Shown here one piece after another: positions 16,716-27,492 of a stretch of DNA of 64,000 bases (positions within the stretch are counted from its first letter, which is position 1; each line of letters begins with the position of its first letter). This DNA comes from Thermoproteota archaeon (lineage in GTDB: Archaea > Thermoproteota > Thermoprotei_A > EX4484-217-1), in the NCBI GenBank assembly GCA_029258915.1, contig JAPDJU010000005.1, positions 62,001-126,000 on the forward strand. Reading direction: 5' to 3'. The notes under the pieces are model-generated. The model had not been told where the DNA came from. It did no database searches and was given only the letters and a program-made list of their open reading frames with translations. Both the position numbers and the translations under genes were made by a program.

Positions 16716-17423
16716 TTGGCTTCGAAAAAGAAATGGTATGAAACTAAAGAAGAATTGGAAACACTAAAAATACTGCTCACATTAGCTAAGCTAGGTGCTT
16801 TAAATAAACACGTAACATTATCAACAAGAAATCTCGCCAAAATATTAGGTTTTTCGCAGCAATCTTCTTCACGTAAATTAAAGAAACTAGCAGAAGAAGG
16901 CTATATCTCGCGTTTAGTTTCACCTAGAGGAGAAGAGGTAAGAATAACTAGAAAGGGATTAAGCTTAATAACTAAATACCATGAAGAACTAAGTAATCTG
17001 CTTAAAACAGTAAGCCTAGGCACAGTAATGTTGAAGGGAACAGTAATTAGAGGTCTAGGTGAAGGCAGGTATTACTTACTACTGAACGGATATGTGGATC
17101 AGATAAAGAAAAAGCTAGGCTTTAAACCATATCCTGGCACACTTAACTTAAAATTAAAAACCATGAATGATATAGTTAAGAAAGCAGAGCTTCTAAAAAC
17201 ACCTGGAATAATTATTGAAGGATTTAGTAATGGATTAAGAACATATGGTCGCGTTAAAGCATTTAAGGCAAAGATAAATAATGTAGAAAATGTTGCAGTA
17301 ATATTACCGGAGAGAACAAGCCACGGTCTTGATGTTCTAGAAATTATAGCGCCTTTCAACATTAGGAAGAAATTAAATCTCAAAGATGGCGATGAAATCA
17401 CTGTTACTGTTTACTTACAATAG
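16716..17423 (+). CDS. ribK: CTP-dependent riboflavin kinase with N-terminal winged helix
   Basis: 235 residues from TTG. Residues 1-90 form a winged-helix DNA-binding domain (NLAKILGFSQQSSSRKLKKLAEEGYISR). The rest is the archaeal riboflavin kinase fold with GLGEGRYYL, YPGTLNLKL and LPERTSHGLDVLEIIAP. It makes FMN from riboflavin with CTP. The fused helix domain suggests it may also regulate its own or other flavin genes, as proposed for RibR-type proteins. It converges with the FAD synthase-like gene, overlapping by 13 bp; together they cover riboflavin to FAD. Confidence 0.93.
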   Translation: MASKKKWYETKEELETLKILLTLAKLGALNKHVTLSTRNLAKILGFSQQSSSRKLKKLAEEGYISRLVSPRGEEVRITRKGLSLITKYHEELSNLLKTVSLGTVMLKGTVIRGLGEGRYYLLLNGYVDQIKKKLGFKPYPGTLNLKLKTMNDIVKKAELLKTPGIIIEGFSNGLRTYGRVKAFKAKINNVENVAVILPERTSHGLDVLEIIAPFNIRKKLNLKDGDEITVTVYLQ

Positions 17424-18100
17424 TTCTTAACAACGCTTTCTATGATTTTAGAGCTGCTACAACATGGATATATGTTAAACTTTTCTTTTACACGTATTAT
17501 AGCTATATTTTTTAGTCCTCTTTTCTTAAGTTCTTCCTTAAGTTGTTTTTCATCAACTTTTTGATCAGGTCCAAGAACTATTATATCAGGTTTTACTGTT
17601 TCCACTGTTTTTAAAATGTCATCTTTATCTCCTAATATTGCTTCATAAACTCCTTTAATGTTCGAAATAACGTAAAGCCTTTGTTTTTCATCAATTATAG
17701 GCCTTTTGCCCTTAAACTTGACAACATTTGAATTACGTGCTACAACAACATAGACTTTACCATACTTGGCTGCTTCTTTTATGAGAAATATGTGACCAGG
17801 ATGTATAATGTCGAAGGTCCCTGCTAAAAACACTTTCTTTGGAACATGCTTACTAGGCCATGTAAAATCTATGAGCTTCATTAATTTTAAAGCGTCTAGA
17901 ATTCCTTCAGCATACGAGGAGCATACAATACTATCAATGTATGATTCCTTTTCAAAATAGTATTTTGCATCTTCAAAATATCTCTTAGCTTCTTCTACAG
18001 CTTCAATAACCTTTTCATTTTTAAATGATATGTTTAATGTCCTGAATGCTTCCTTTAAATTCGCTATATACTTTAATGCTCTCTCCTTGATTTCAAACAA
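17411..18100 (-). CDS. DUF357-cytidylyltransferase fusion, probable archaeal FAD synthase (RibL)
   Basis: 229 residues. Residues 1-85 are a helical DUF357 domain (YFEDAKYYFEKESYIDSIVCSSYAEGILDAL). The rest is a nucleotidyltransferase with HPGH at about 98-101, VVARNSNVVKFKGKRPI and the C-terminal SSSKIIES. It resembles RibL, which joins FMN and a nucleotide to give FAD; the RibK gene next door strengthens this. A different cytidylyl transfer substrate is possible. The fusion is common in archaea. Confidence 0.85.
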   Translation of the reverse strand: MFEIKERALKYIANLKEAFRTLNISFKNEKVIEAVEEAKRYFEDAKYYFEKESYIDSIVCSSYAEGILDALKLMKLIDFTWPSKHVPKKVFLAGTFDIIHPGHIFLIKEAAKYGKVYVVVARNSNVVKFKGKRPIIDEKQRLYVISNIKGVYEAILGDKDDILKTVETVKPDIIVLGPDQKVDEKQLKEELKKRGLKNIAIIRVKEKFNIYPCCSSSKIIESVVKNYCK

Positions 18101-18119
18101 ACTTCACACCTTAAACTAA

Positions 18120-18896
18120 CTATTCAATGGAAAATCTTCTTAAAGCCTCCTCCTCTATGAAGTGAAGCTTGCCTGGAATTATTATGACGTGAGGTGGTTT
18201 ACTGAAGTCCATGGTTACAAGTTTTCTAACAGGACCATATACGCATTTCTGGTTTTTTGAAGAAGCTCTAGCTATAACTAAAACTTTTTCGTTGTCTTTA
18301 ATAACATTCTCTCTACGTTTAGCTTCAATGCTTAAAAGTATTTTGAGAGCGTCATTTGCAGACATGAATACTCCTTTTTCAGCATCTAGGTCAAGCAGTA
18401 AGAGTGTATGTAGTTCTCTCTCTTTGTTTTCTTTAATAACATTGTAGGGATACTCAAACGTAATGTTGTCTTTAGGGTAAACTACGGTAGCTGTTTTACC
18501 GAATTTATAAGCCATTAAACCTGAGCAGCTTATGGCAACAGAGTATATTGAGATACCATGGACAATTCTTATTTCAATACCTCTCTTAACGGCTTCTAAC
18601 AATAACACTATATGTGTTGTCGCAATGAAAGGGTCACCTATAACAGCAAAGGAAACATTTAGTCCCTTATTTAGCGCATCAAATATTATTTTTCCATTTT
18701 CTTCCTCAATCTCATACCTAGCAATCTGTCTAATAGGTTTGCCCAGGAGAGAACCTAGAGATTTAACAGTTATATCTTCACCAACACTGGTATAGCTATC
18801 TAGAAACACTACGTCGGAGTCCTTCAGAACTTCTAATGCCTCTAATGTTAGATGTTTAAGTTTTAACCCTAAACCTACAAAAGCAAGCCAAACCAT
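18120..18896 (-). CDS. dphB: Diphthine synthase
   Basis: 258 residues of the tetrapyrrole methylase fold. Motifs: LAFVGLGL at the start, DSYTS, VIGDPFIATTH, VHGISIYSVA and VFMSANDALKILL. It transfers methyl groups from SAM to the modified His of elongation factor 2, a step toward diphthamide. It lies 19 bp upstream of the FAD synthase-like gene on the same strand, probably one transcript. Confidence 0.95.
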   Translation of the reverse strand: MVWLAFVGLGLKLKHLTLEALEVLKDSDVVFLDSYTSVGEDITVKSLGSLLGKPIRQIARYEIEEENGKIIFDALNKGLNVSFAVIGDPFIATTHIVLLLEAVKRGIEIRIVHGISIYSVAISCSGLMAYKFGKTATVVYPKDNITFEYPYNVIKENKERELHTLLLLDLDAEKGVFMSANDALKILLSIEAKRRENVIKDNEKVLVIARASSKNQKCVYGPVRKLVTMDFSKPPHVIIIPGKLHFIEEEALRRFSIE

Positions 18897-18988
18897 ACTT
18901 TCACTCTATACTAAAGATTATAATAAATGTTGATGGCTATGGTCTTATTAAGATTAACGTACGTGTACATGACCCATTATTATTTTTA

Positions 18989-19069
<81 letters not shown>

Positions 19070-19136
19070 AGTTCTTCGTAGCTACTTTAGTTTAACCGAT
19101 ATGTTTAAACTTTTCTAATTACTAATTTGGAGGGGT

Positions 19137-19150
19137 GGAAAGCTTTATAT
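19137..19150 (+). promoter_or_regulatory. BRE/TATA promoter of the RNA polymerase operon
   Basis: GGAAAGCTTTATAT combines a purine-rich BRE with a TATA box. It predicts a start near 19175 and a short leader before rpoH. Confidence 0.65.
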
Positions 19151-19204
19151 CTTTCAATTTAGTGTGTGCTTTTCTGATACTGTGGATTCAGTTTACCGTA
19201 TCAG

Positions 19205-19456
19205 GTGTATGGTGTGGTACGTAAAGTTAAAATATTGGAACACGAATTAGTCCCTAAACATGAAGTATTATCTCCCGAAGAAGCATTAAAAGTGCTTAAG
19301 AAACTCGGTATTACACCAGATAAACTCCCGTGGATTAGAGCTTCAGATCCTGTTGCTAGAGCTATTAGAGCTAAACCTGGAGACATTGTTAAGATTACAC
19401 GTAAAAGTCCGACAGCAGGAGAAACCGTGGTTTACAGATACGTTGTCCCGGGTTAG
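19205..19456 (+). CDS. rpoH: DNA-directed RNA polymerase subunit H (Rpo5)
   Basis: 83 residues from GTG, the normal length of archaeal Rpo5, homologous to the C-terminal part of eukaryotic RPB5. Conserved parts are [27 protein letters not shown] and [18 protein letters not shown]. It sits at the downstream jaw of the enzyme. First gene of the rpoH-rpoB-rpoA1-rpoA2 operon, with a clear promoter upstream and 11 bp to rpoB. Confidence 0.96.
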   Translation: MYGVVRKVKILEHELVPKHEVLSPEEALKVLKKLGITPDKLPWIRASDPVARAIRAKPGDIVKITRKSPTAGETVVYRYVVPG

Positions 19457-19467
19457 GTGATTAGAAA

Positions 19468-22400
19468 ATGGGTTTAGAAAGTAAAAATATGATTAGTATT
19501 GAAGACCGTTGGGCAGTAATGAAGGCTTTCTTTGAAGAGAAAGGACTTGTAAGACAGCAGTTAGACTCATACAATGACTTTGTTGTTAATAAGCTTCAAG
19601 AAATAGTTGACGAACACGGAATACTTGAAACGGATATTCCAGGTTACTATATAAAATTCGGTAAAATAAAAATTGGAAAACCAATGGTTAGAGAAGCTGA
19701 TGGTAGTAAAAAAGAAGTAACACCTATGGAATGTAGAAGAAGAAATCTAACATATGCTGCACCTATAAAGCTTACAGTAACACCTGTTGAAAACGGTATC
19801 GAGGATAATCCTATAGAAGTAGTTATAGGAATGCTTCCAATAATGCTTAAGTCTGTTAAATGCGTTTTACATGGTCTTTCCGAAGAAGAACTAGTTAAAC
19901 TGGGAGAAGACCCTTATGACCCTGGAGGATATTTTATAATTAACGGTTCTGAAAGGGTAATTGTAACTCAAGAAGATCTAGCAGTAAATAGAGTTTTAGT
20001 TGACGTTTCGACTACAGGAACCACTGTAACTCATATAGCTAAAGTTTTCTCAGCAACATCAGGATATAGGGTACCTGTGGTTCTTGAAAGGTTAAAAGAC
20101 GGTACATTAATGGTTTCTTTCTCAGCGGTACCGGGTAAGATACCGTTTGCAATAGTGATGAAAGCATTAGGTATGGAAACAGACAGGGATATAGTACTAG
20201 CTGTTTCGGTAGATCCGGAAATACAGAAAGAAGTCCTTCCATCGCTTGAACAAGCTGCAGCTATTAAAACAGCAGAGGATGCTTTAGACTTTATTGGAAG
20301 CAGAGTGGCGATAGGTCAAACACGTGAAAATCGTATTAAAAGAGCGGAAACTATAATTGATAAGTATTTCCTCCCGCATCTCGGCTCAACACCTGAAGAT
20401 AGGAAAAAGAAGGCATTTTATCTTGGACAAATGGCATGTAAGCTTATAGAGTTAGTTCTTGGCCGCAGAAAACCTGATGATAAAGACCACTACGCCAATA
20501 AGAGACTAAAACTTGCAGGAGACCTTTTAGCACAACTCTTTAGAGTAGCCTTTAGAACGCTTCTCAGAGACTTAAAATATCAAATTGAAAGAACCCATGT
20601 TAGAGCAAGAAAAATGAACATACAAGCCCTTGTTAGACCCGATGTTGTAACTGAAAGATTGAAGCACGCATTAGCAACAGGAAACTGGGTTGGCGGTAAA
20701 ACAGGTGTAAGTCAGCTTTTAGATAGAACAAATTACATATCAGCACTTAGCCATTTAAGAAGAGTGGTTTCACCATTAAGTAGAAGTCAACCACATTTTG
20801 AAGCAAGAGATGTTCATGGAACACAATGGGGTAGAATATGTCCGTTTGAGTCGCCGGAAGGACCTAACATTGGTCTGGTTAAAAACCTAGCTCTAATGAC
20901 ATATATTTCAGTTGGTGTTAATGAAAGAGATGTTGAAAATGTACTCTACAGGCTTGGTGTTACAAGAATAGAGGAGGCACATAAAATAGGGAACATGACA
21001 GGGGCTAAGGTTTTCTTAAACGGTAGGTTAATAGGTTTCACCAATGAACCTGAAAAGCTTGTTGAAACAATAAGAGCGCTTAGAAGACAAGGAAAGCTAA
21101 GTCATGAAGTAAACATTGCACATTATAAAGACCAATATATTAATGAAATCTACGTAAATTGCGATTCAGGTAGAGTTAGAAGACCATTATTCGTTGTTGA
21201 AAATGGCCAATTACTTATTAAACCTGAATATGTGGAAAAAATTAGGAAAGGAGAATGGAAATTTGAGGATCTAGTAAAACAAGGTTTAATAGAGTACCTC
21301 GATGCAGAAGAAGAAGAGAATGCATTGGTAGCATTAAACCCTGAAGATTTAACTCCAGAATACACGCATATGGAGATTTGGCCTCCCGCAATTTTAGGTA
21401 TAGCAGCTTCAACAATACCCTATCCTGAACATAATCAGTCACCAAGAAATACGTATCAGTCAGCTATGGTTAAACAGGCCTTAGGCCTTTATGCGGCAAA
21501 TTATCAGATAAGATCGGATTCAAGATCTTATCTGCTTCATTATCCTCAGAGACCGCTAGTACAAACAAGGACATTAGACGTTATAGGCTATAATAATAGA
21601 CCCGCAGGGCAAAACATGGTCGTAGCTGTAATGTCGTTCACAGGCTACAATATAGAAGACGCTATAATATTAAGTAAGGCAGCTGTGGAAAGAGGTTTAG
21701 CAAGAGCAACGTTCTTTAGATTATATGAAGCGGAAGAAGCAAAATATCCTGGAGGATGGGAGGATAGAATAGAGAAACCAGAACCCGTTGTTAGAGGTTA
21801 TAGAGGAAAAGACGCTTATAGGAAACTAGGTCCTGATGGAATAGTAAACCCTGAAGAAGAAGTTTTCGGAGGAGAAGTATTAATAGGGAAGACAAGTCCG
21901 CCAAGGTTCTTAGAGGAGTACAGGGAGTTAAGCCCTGAAATTTTGCGAAGAGAAACATCTGTAGCTATGAGGCATGGAGAAAAGGGAATAGTTGACTCGG
22001 TAATGATAACAGAAACTGTTGAAGGAAATAAGCTAATTAAAGTAAGGGTTAGAGACCTTAGAATACCGGAGTTAGGAGATAAATTTGCTTCAAGACATGG
22101 ACAGAAAGGCGTTGTAGGCTTACTTATACCTCAGGAAGATTTACCATTCACTGAAGATGGAATAACACCTGATTTAATAATTAATCCTCACGCATTACCT
22201 TCAAGAATGACCTTAGGGCAAATGATAGAATCTATAGGAGGAAAAGTAGCTGCTTTAGAAGGAAAGTTTGTTGATGGGACACCATTCTACGGTGAAAAAC
22301 CATACAAACTAGAAATAGAACTTCTAAGAACAGGATATAGGGCAGACGGAACAGAAACTATGTACGATGGCAGAACAGGCGAGATATTAAAAACACCGAT

Positions 22401-22818
22401 ATTTATAGGGATAGTTTACTATCAAAGATTATACCATATGGTAGCAGATAAAATACATGCAAGAGCAAGAGGACCTGTACAAATACTTACAAGACAACCA
22501 ACAGAGGGAAGAGCAAGGGAAGGAGGATTAAGATTCGGTGAAATGGAAAGAGACTGCCTTGTAGGTCATGGAGCGGCCGTTCTTCTAAAAGAACGTTTAC
22601 TCGACAGTTCAGATAAAACAATAGTATATATTTGTGAAAACTGTGGCATGATAGGATACTATGTAAGAGATAGATTCATATGTCCTCTTTGTGGCGAAAA
22701 AGGAAAACTACACCCTGTTGAAATGTCATATGCGTTTAAGCTTCTACTTCAAGAATTAATGGCTATGTGTCTTTATCCAAGGCTTGTTTTGACGGATATA
22801 TTTGAAAGAAAGAGGTGA
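19468..22818 (+). CDS. rpoB: DNA-directed RNA polymerase subunit B (Rpo2)
   Basis: 1116 residues in a single chain, so rpoB is not split into B' and B'' as in many Euryarchaeota. Visible landmarks are GGYFIINGSERVIVTQED, SRSQPHFEARDVHGTQWGR, GYNIEDAIIL, GDKFASRHGQKG and the C-terminal GLRFGEMERDC with a zinc ribbon CENC...CPLC. These contribute to the catalytic centre and clamp. There is no intein. Second gene of the operon. Confidence 0.98.
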   Translation: MGLESKNMISIEDRWAVMKAFFEEKGLVRQQLDSYNDFVVNKLQEIVDEHGILETDIPGYYIKFGKIKIGKPMVREADGSKKEVTPMECRRRNLTYAAPIKLTVTPVENGIEDNPIEVVIGMLPIMLKSVKCVLHGLSEEELVKLGEDPYDPGGYFIINGSERVIVTQEDLAVNRVLVDVSTTGTTVTHIAKVFSATSGYRVPVVLERLKDGTLMVSFSAVPGKIPFAIVMKALGMETDRDIVLAVSVDPEIQKEVLPSLEQAAAIKTAEDALDFIGSRVAIGQTRENRIKRAETIIDKYFLPHLGSTPEDRKKKAFYLGQMACKLIELVLGRRKPDDKDHYANKRLKLAGDLLAQLFRVAFRTLLRDLKYQIERTHVRARKMNIQALVRPDVVTERLKHALATGNWVGGKTGVSQLLDRTNYISALSHLRRVVSPLSRSQPHFEARDVHGTQWGRICPFESPEGPNIGLVKNLALMTYISVGVNERDVENVLYRLGVTRIEEAHKIGNMTGAKVFLNGRLIGFTNEPEKLVETIRALRRQGKLSHEVNIAHYKDQYINEIYVNCDSGRVRRPLFVVENGQLLIKPEYVEKIRKGEWKFEDLVKQGLIEYLDAEEEENALVALNPEDLTPEYTHMEIWPPAILGIAASTIPYPEHNQSPRNTYQSAMVKQALGLYAANYQIRSDSRSYLLHYPQRPLVQTRTLDVIGYNNRPAGQNMVVAVMSFTGYNIEDAIILSKAAVERGLARATFFRLYEAEEAKYPGGWEDRIEKPEPVVRGYRGKDAYRKLGPDGIVNPEEEVFGGEVLIGKTSPPRFLEEYRELSPEILRRETSVAMRHGEKGIVDSVMITETVEGNKLIKVRVRDLRIPELGDKFASRHGQKGVVGLLIPQEDLPFTEDGITPDLIINPHALPSRMTLGQMIESIGGKVAALEGKFVDGTPFYGEKPYKLEIELLRTGYRADGTETMYDGRTGEILKTPIFIGIVYYQRLYHMVADKIHARARGPVQILTRQPTEGRAREGGLRFGEMERDCLVGHGAAVLLKERLLDSSDKTIVYICENCGMIGYYVRDRFICPLCGEKGKLHPVEMSYAFKLLLQELMAMCLYPRLVLTDIFERKR

Positions 22819-22826
22819 GGTAAACT

Positions 22827-25475
22827 ATGGTTGAAGCTCCTAAAAGAATTAAAGCAATAAAATTCGGCTTACTTCCTCCTGACATTATAAGGAAAATGTC
22901 TGTAACTGCCATAGTAACAGCTGATACCTACGATGAAGACGGTGCACCTATAGATGGAGGGTTAATGGATAAAAAGCTTGGTTCAATAGAGCCTGGTCAA
23001 AGATGTCCTGTTTGTGGAAACACCATGGGAGAGTGTCCAGGACACTTTGGTCATTTGGAATTAGCCAGACCAGTTATTCATGTAGGCTTTGTTAAGCTAA
23101 TTCATAGCCTACTTAAGGCAACATGTCATAGTTGTGGCAGAGTACTTATACCTCAAAAAGATGTTGAAAGATATTTAAGATTACTTAGGAAATTACAAGC
23201 AAAATGGCCTGCATTAGCCAGAAGACTGAATGAAGATTTATTGAAAAAAGCATTAAAAACTACTACATGTCCTCACTGTAAAGCTAAGCAGTACAAGATA
23301 AAGCTTGAAAAACCGACAACATTCTATGAGGAAAGAAAAGAGGGTGTAAGAAAACTAACACCTATAGAAGTAAGGGAACGTTTAGAAAAAATACCTGATG
23401 CTGATGTGAAACTTTTAGGTCTAGATCCTGAAGGTGCTAGACCCGAATGGATGGTCTGCACTGTTTTACCCATACCACCAGTTACTGTTAGACCATCAAT
23501 ATTTCTCGAATCAGGTATTAGAGCGGAAGACGATTTAACCCATAAATTAGCTGACATTGTAAGAATTAATGAGAGATTAAGAGAAAATATTGAGGCAGGG
23601 GCTCCCGAATTAATAATAGAAGACCTATGGGATCTATTACAGTACCACGTAACAACATATTTTGATAATGAAGTGCCCGGAATACCTCCTGCAAAGCATA
23701 GGTCAGGGAGACCATTACGAACTCTTGCGCAAAGACTTAAGGGTAAGGAAGGTAGGTTTAGAGGACATCTCTCGGGAAAGAGAGTGGATTTCTCAGCTAG
23801 AACGGTAATTTCCCCCGATCCTAACATAAGCATAAATGAAGTAGGAGTACCAGTAGAAGTAGCAAAAATACTTACAGTGCCTGAAAAAGTAACTCCATGG
23901 AACATGGAAGAGTTACGTAAACTTATTCTAAACGGTCCATACAAATGGCCTGGAGCAAACTACATAATAAGACCTGACGGTAGAAGAATAGATTTAAGAT
24001 TCGTAAAAGACCGTAAAGCATTAGCTGAAACAATAACTGTAGGCTACACTGTTGAAAGACACTTAAGAGATGGTGACATTGTTCTATTCAATAGGCAACC
24101 ATCACTGCATAGAATGTCCATTATGGCTCATAGGGTTAAAATTCTTCCAGGTAAAACGTTTAGGCTAAACCTTGCAGTATGTCCGCCATACAATGCTGAC
24201 TTCGATGGAGATGAAATGAATCTCCATGTGCCGCAGAGTATTGAGGCAAGAGGTGAAGCAAGAACATTAATGCTTGTTCAAACACAAATTCTTTCACCAA
24301 GATATGGCGGACCAATAATAGGAGCCTTACAAGACTACATTTCTGGAGCTTACTTGCTTACACTTAAATCAACTCTACTAACTAAGGAGGAAGTAGCCGA
24401 GCTTCTAACAATAGGCAAATACGAAGGAGAAATACCGGAGCCAGCAATACTTTCACCAAAAGAATATTGGACAGGTAAACAAATTTTCAGCCTATTCCTA
24501 CCTAAGGACTTCTCATTTATAAACAAAACAAGCACCTGCATTAAATGTGAAACCTGTTTCTACGAAACATGTCCCTACGACGCATACTTAGTTATAGTAA
24601 AAGGACAATTAGTAACAGGTGTTTTAGATAAGAAAGCTATTGGAGCCCAGGTAACTGAAAGCATGCTACACAGACTTATCAAAGAATATGGAGAAGACTA
24701 TGCTAGAAAGTTCTTAGATAACGTATTTAGAGTTTTCTTAAGATATATAGAGAAACACGGCTTCACCATGAAACTTGACGACGTAATAGTTCCCGAGGAA
24801 GCAATTAAAGAAGTTGAAAACATACTTAAGGAAGCAGAAAGAAGAGTTTACGAACTTATCGACGAATTCAAGAAAGGAGAACTTGAACCAATACCTGGAA
24901 GGACTCTTGAAGAAACATTAGAACTTAGAATAATGGAGGTGCTTGCAGATGCAAGAGACAAAGCAGGAGAAATTGCTACAAAATACTTGAAAAGAACAAA
25001 CCATGCATATGTAATGGCAATGACAGGTGCCCGCGGAAACATACTAAACTTAACACAAATGTCAGCAACACTAGGCCAACAGTCTGTTAGAGGACAAAGA
25101 ATAGTGCGAGGATACACTAAGAGGACGCTACCACACTTTAAAGCTGAGGACCTAGGCCCAGCACCTAAAGGGTTTGTATATGGAAGTTTTAGTAGAGGTC
25201 TATCACCAGTAGAAATGTTCTTCCATGCAGCAGGGGGAAGAGAGGGATTAGTAGACACGGCAGTTAGGACATCACAAAGCGGATATATGCAGAGAAGACT
25301 TATAAATGCGCTCCAAGACCTAAAAGTCGAATACGATGGAACAGTAAGACTACCAGAAGGACACATAGTACAGTTCAGATACGGAGAAGACGGAGCTGAT
25401 CCTTCAAGAACAGATCATGGAAAAGCAGTTAACGTAGACAGAATAATTCAGAAAATACTAAGCTCAGAGGCGTAA
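22827..25475 (+). CDS. rpoA1: DNA-directed RNA polymerase subunit A' (Rpo1N)
   Basis: 882 residues, the N-terminal part of the largest subunit. N-terminal zinc sites ([17 protein letters not shown] and CHSC...CPHC), [10 protein letters not shown] and the catalytic [14 protein letters not shown] are all present, along with the bridge/trigger start [14 protein letters not shown]. Near residue 571 is [13 protein letters not shown], spaced almost like a ferredoxin cluster site; related cysteines occur in other archaeal A' subunits as I recall. It is separated from rpoA2 by 5 bp, so the largest subunit is split. Confidence 0.98.
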   Translation: MVEAPKRIKAIKFGLLPPDIIRKMSVTAIVTADTYDEDGAPIDGGLMDKKLGSIEPGQRCPVCGNTMGECPGHFGHLELARPVIHVGFVKLIHSLLKATCHSCGRVLIPQKDVERYLRLLRKLQAKWPALARRLNEDLLKKALKTTTCPHCKAKQYKIKLEKPTTFYEERKEGVRKLTPIEVRERLEKIPDADVKLLGLDPEGARPEWMVCTVLPIPPVTVRPSIFLESGIRAEDDLTHKLADIVRINERLRENIEAGAPELIIEDLWDLLQYHVTTYFDNEVPGIPPAKHRSGRPLRTLAQRLKGKEGRFRGHLSGKRVDFSARTVISPDPNISINEVGVPVEVAKILTVPEKVTPWNMEELRKLILNGPYKWPGANYIIRPDGRRIDLRFVKDRKALAETITVGYTVERHLRDGDIVLFNRQPSLHRMSIMAHRVKILPGKTFRLNLAVCPPYNADFDGDEMNLHVPQSIEARGEARTLMLVQTQILSPRYGGPIIGALQDYISGAYLLTLKSTLLTKEEVAELLTIGKYEGEIPEPAILSPKEYWTGKQIFSLFLPKDFSFINKTSTCIKCETCFYETCPYDAYLVIVKGQLVTGVLDKKAIGAQVTESMLHRLIKEYGEDYARKFLDNVFRVFLRYIEKHGFTMKLDDVIVPEEAIKEVENILKEAERRVYELIDEFKKGELEPIPGRTLEETLELRIMEVLADARDKAGEIATKYLKRTNHAYVMAMTGARGNILNLTQMSATLGQQSVRGQRIVRGYTKRTLPHFKAEDLGPAPKGFVYGSFSRGLSPVEMFFHAAGGREGLVDTAVRTSQSGYMQRRLINALQDLKVEYDGTVRLPEGHIVQFRYGEDGADPSRTDHGKAVNVDRIIQKILSSEA

Positions 25476-25480
25476 ACATT

Positions 25481-26668
25481 ATGGCTTCACAAAAACTTTT
25501 AGAAAAGAAAATAAAGAAAATAGAAAAATTGCTTCCTAAATCCATAATAAACGAACTTTTAGCTAAGCTAAAAGACCTTGATATATCTGAAGATAAGCTA
25601 AACAAAATAATCAAGGAAGTAGTTAAGGAATACAGATACGTAGAAGTAGACCCCGGCGAAGCTGTAGGAACAGTAGCAGCACAGTCTATAGGTGAACCTA
25701 GCACTCAAATGACATTAAGAACATTCCACTATGCTGGTGTTAGAGAATTAAACGTAACTTTAGGCTTGCCTAGATTAATCGAAATAGTTGATGCTAGAAG
25801 AGAACCATCAACACCAATAATGACCGTTTACCTTGACGAGGAACACAGATACGATAAGACTAAGGCAATTGAAATGGCTAGAAAAATAGAATATACAACA
25901 ATAGAAAATGTCGCTAAAACTATAGATGTGGACTTGTTAACAAGTTCAATAATAATAGTTTTAGATAAAGAAATGATGAAGGATAAAGGAGTGACGTTAG
26001 AACAAATAATTAAAGCCCTTGAAAGGTTGAAAATAGGTAAAATCACAATTGAAGAAGAACAGATAAGAATAAGTATACCTCAACAAGAAGCTGAAGGCAT
26101 AGTAAAAATAAGTAAATTAAATAAATTAAGAGAAAAAGTAACTAACGCTAGAATAAAGGGTTTAAAGGGGGTAAAAAGAGCTATAGTGCAAAAGAAAGGC
26201 AATGAGTACGTTATTATAACAGATGGTTCGAACTTTTCAAATGTACTTTCAATAAAAGGCGTAGATCATAGAAGAACAATAACAAATGATATCCATGAAA
26301 TAGAAAAAGTATTAGGAATAGAAGCAGCAAGGATAGCAATAGTTAATGAAATAATGAAAGTACTAGAGGATCAAGGTTTAGATGTAGATATTAGGCATAT
26401 TCTCCTAATAGCAGATATGATGACGAGAACTGGAAGAGTAAGACAAGTGGGAAGACATGGTGTTAGCGGCGAAAAACCAAGTGTACTAGCTCGTGCAGCA
26501 TTTGAAGTAACAGTAAAGCATTTACTTGAAGGAGCGGCTAGGGGCGAGATAGATGAGCTTAAAGGCATAACAGAAAATGTTATTGTAGGCCAAATTATAC
26601 CTTTAGGTACAGGTATTGTAGAATTATACATGAAGCCATCGTTTAGCAAGAAGTCAGAGTCTAAATGA
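25481..26668 (+). CDS. rpoA2: DNA-directed RNA polymerase subunit A'' (Rpo1C)
   Basis: 395 residues, the C-terminal part of the largest subunit. [31 protein letters not shown] is the trigger-loop region, and [42 protein letters not shown] is near the C-terminus. Forms the active centre with A'. The gene is 5 bp after rpoA1 and 18 bp before eL30. Confidence 0.98.
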   Translation: MASQKLLEKKIKKIEKLLPKSIINELLAKLKDLDISEDKLNKIIKEVVKEYRYVEVDPGEAVGTVAAQSIGEPSTQMTLRTFHYAGVRELNVTLGLPRLIEIVDARREPSTPIMTVYLDEEHRYDKTKAIEMARKIEYTTIENVAKTIDVDLLTSSIIIVLDKEMMKDKGVTLEQIIKALERLKIGKITIEEEQIRISIPQQEAEGIVKISKLNKLREKVTNARIKGLKGVKRAIVQKKGNEYVIITDGSNFSNVLSIKGVDHRRTITNDIHEIEKVLGIEAARIAIVNEIMKVLEDQGLDVDIRHILLIADMMTRTGRVRQVGRHGVSGEKPSVLARAAFEVTVKHLLEGAARGEIDELKGITENVIVGQIIPLGTGIVELYMKPSFSKKSESK

Positions 26669-26686
26669 TATTTAGGTGATTTCGCC

Positions 26687-26998
26687 ATGTCTCTTTCTTT
26701 CGAATCAGAACTGAGAATGGCTATAAAAACAGGTAAGGTTAAATTTGGATCTAAAGAAGCAATAAGAGCAGCTAAACTAGGTAAGGCAAAGTTAATAGTT
26801 ATAGCTGAAAATGCTCCCAAAGAATTAAAAGACGATATAATTTATTATTCAAAACTTTCTAAAATCCCTACTTACATATATAAAGGTACGTCTGTAGATC
26901 TTGGCACTTTATGCGGCAAACCCTTCATGGTAGCAGCAGTAATAATTTATGATGAAGGAGAATCTAGAATATTAGAGTTTGTTGAAAGCGGTGGATAA
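26687..26998 (+). CDS. rpl30e: Large ribosomal subunit protein eL30
   Basis: 103 residues of the L7Ae/L30e fold, with [22 protein letters not shown] and [21 protein letters not shown]. Binds a kink-turn in 23S rRNA. Its place between rpoA2 and nusA is the standard archaeal order. The downstream nusA start directly follows its stop. Confidence 0.95.
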   Translation: MSLSFESELRMAIKTGKVKFGSKEAIRAAKLGKAKLIVIAENAPKELKDDIIYYSKLSKIPTYIYKGTSVDLGTLCGKPFMVAAVIIYDEGESRILEFVESGG

Positions 26999-26999
26999 C

Positions 27000-27434
27000 G
27001 TGCCTGAAATAAAACTTACCGCAGAAGAGATGAGATACATAGCCTTGTTTCAAGACTTAACACGTGCAACTGTAAGAGATTGTATAATAGATAATGATGA
27101 GAATAGAATAATATTCTTAGTTAAACCTGGAGATATGGGATTAGCCATAGGGAGAAATGGTGTAAATATCAAAAGGTTAAAGAAGCTTTTAGGGAGAAAC
27201 ATAGAGGTTGTAGAGCATGCAGACTCTATCGAAGAACTAGCTAAAAACGCCCTAGCTCCAGCAAGGGTACTTAACGTTAAAGTTTTCCAAACACCTTCAG
27301 GAAAGAAAAAAGTTATAGTTACCGTAAATCCTCAAGATAAAGGAATAGCCATAGGCAAAGCCGGAAGAAATGTAGCAAGAGCACGAATGATTCTTAAAAG
27401 ATACTTCGATATAGACTCAGTAATCGTAACATAG
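27000..27434 (+). CDS. nusA: Transcription factor NusA (KH-domain form)
   Basis: The track ORF begins inside eL30 (26979), but GTG 27000, one base after the eL30 stop, starts right at PEIKLTAEEMRYI and is preferred (144 residues). Two KH domains are seen: GLAIGRNGVNIKRLKKLLG and GIAIGKAGRNVARARMIL. Archaeal NusA lacks the bacterial N-terminal and S1 parts and probably binds nascent RNA. Translationally coupled to eL30. Confidence 0.94.
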   Translation: MPEIKLTAEEMRYIALFQDLTRATVRDCIIDNDENRIIFLVKPGDMGLAIGRNGVNIKRLKKLLGRNIEVVEHADSIEELAKNALAPARVLNVKVFQTPSGKKKVIVTVNPQDKGIAIGKAGRNVARARMILKRYFDIDSVIVT

Positions 27435-27492
27435 AATATGCTAAAATTTAAAAACTCCAGAATATTACTAAAGTTAAGGGTGGTAAGTAAAG

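Noticed and set aside
23324-23944. 206-residue minus-strand ORF inside rpoA1
   Set aside because: Antisense shadow of a strongly conserved gene.
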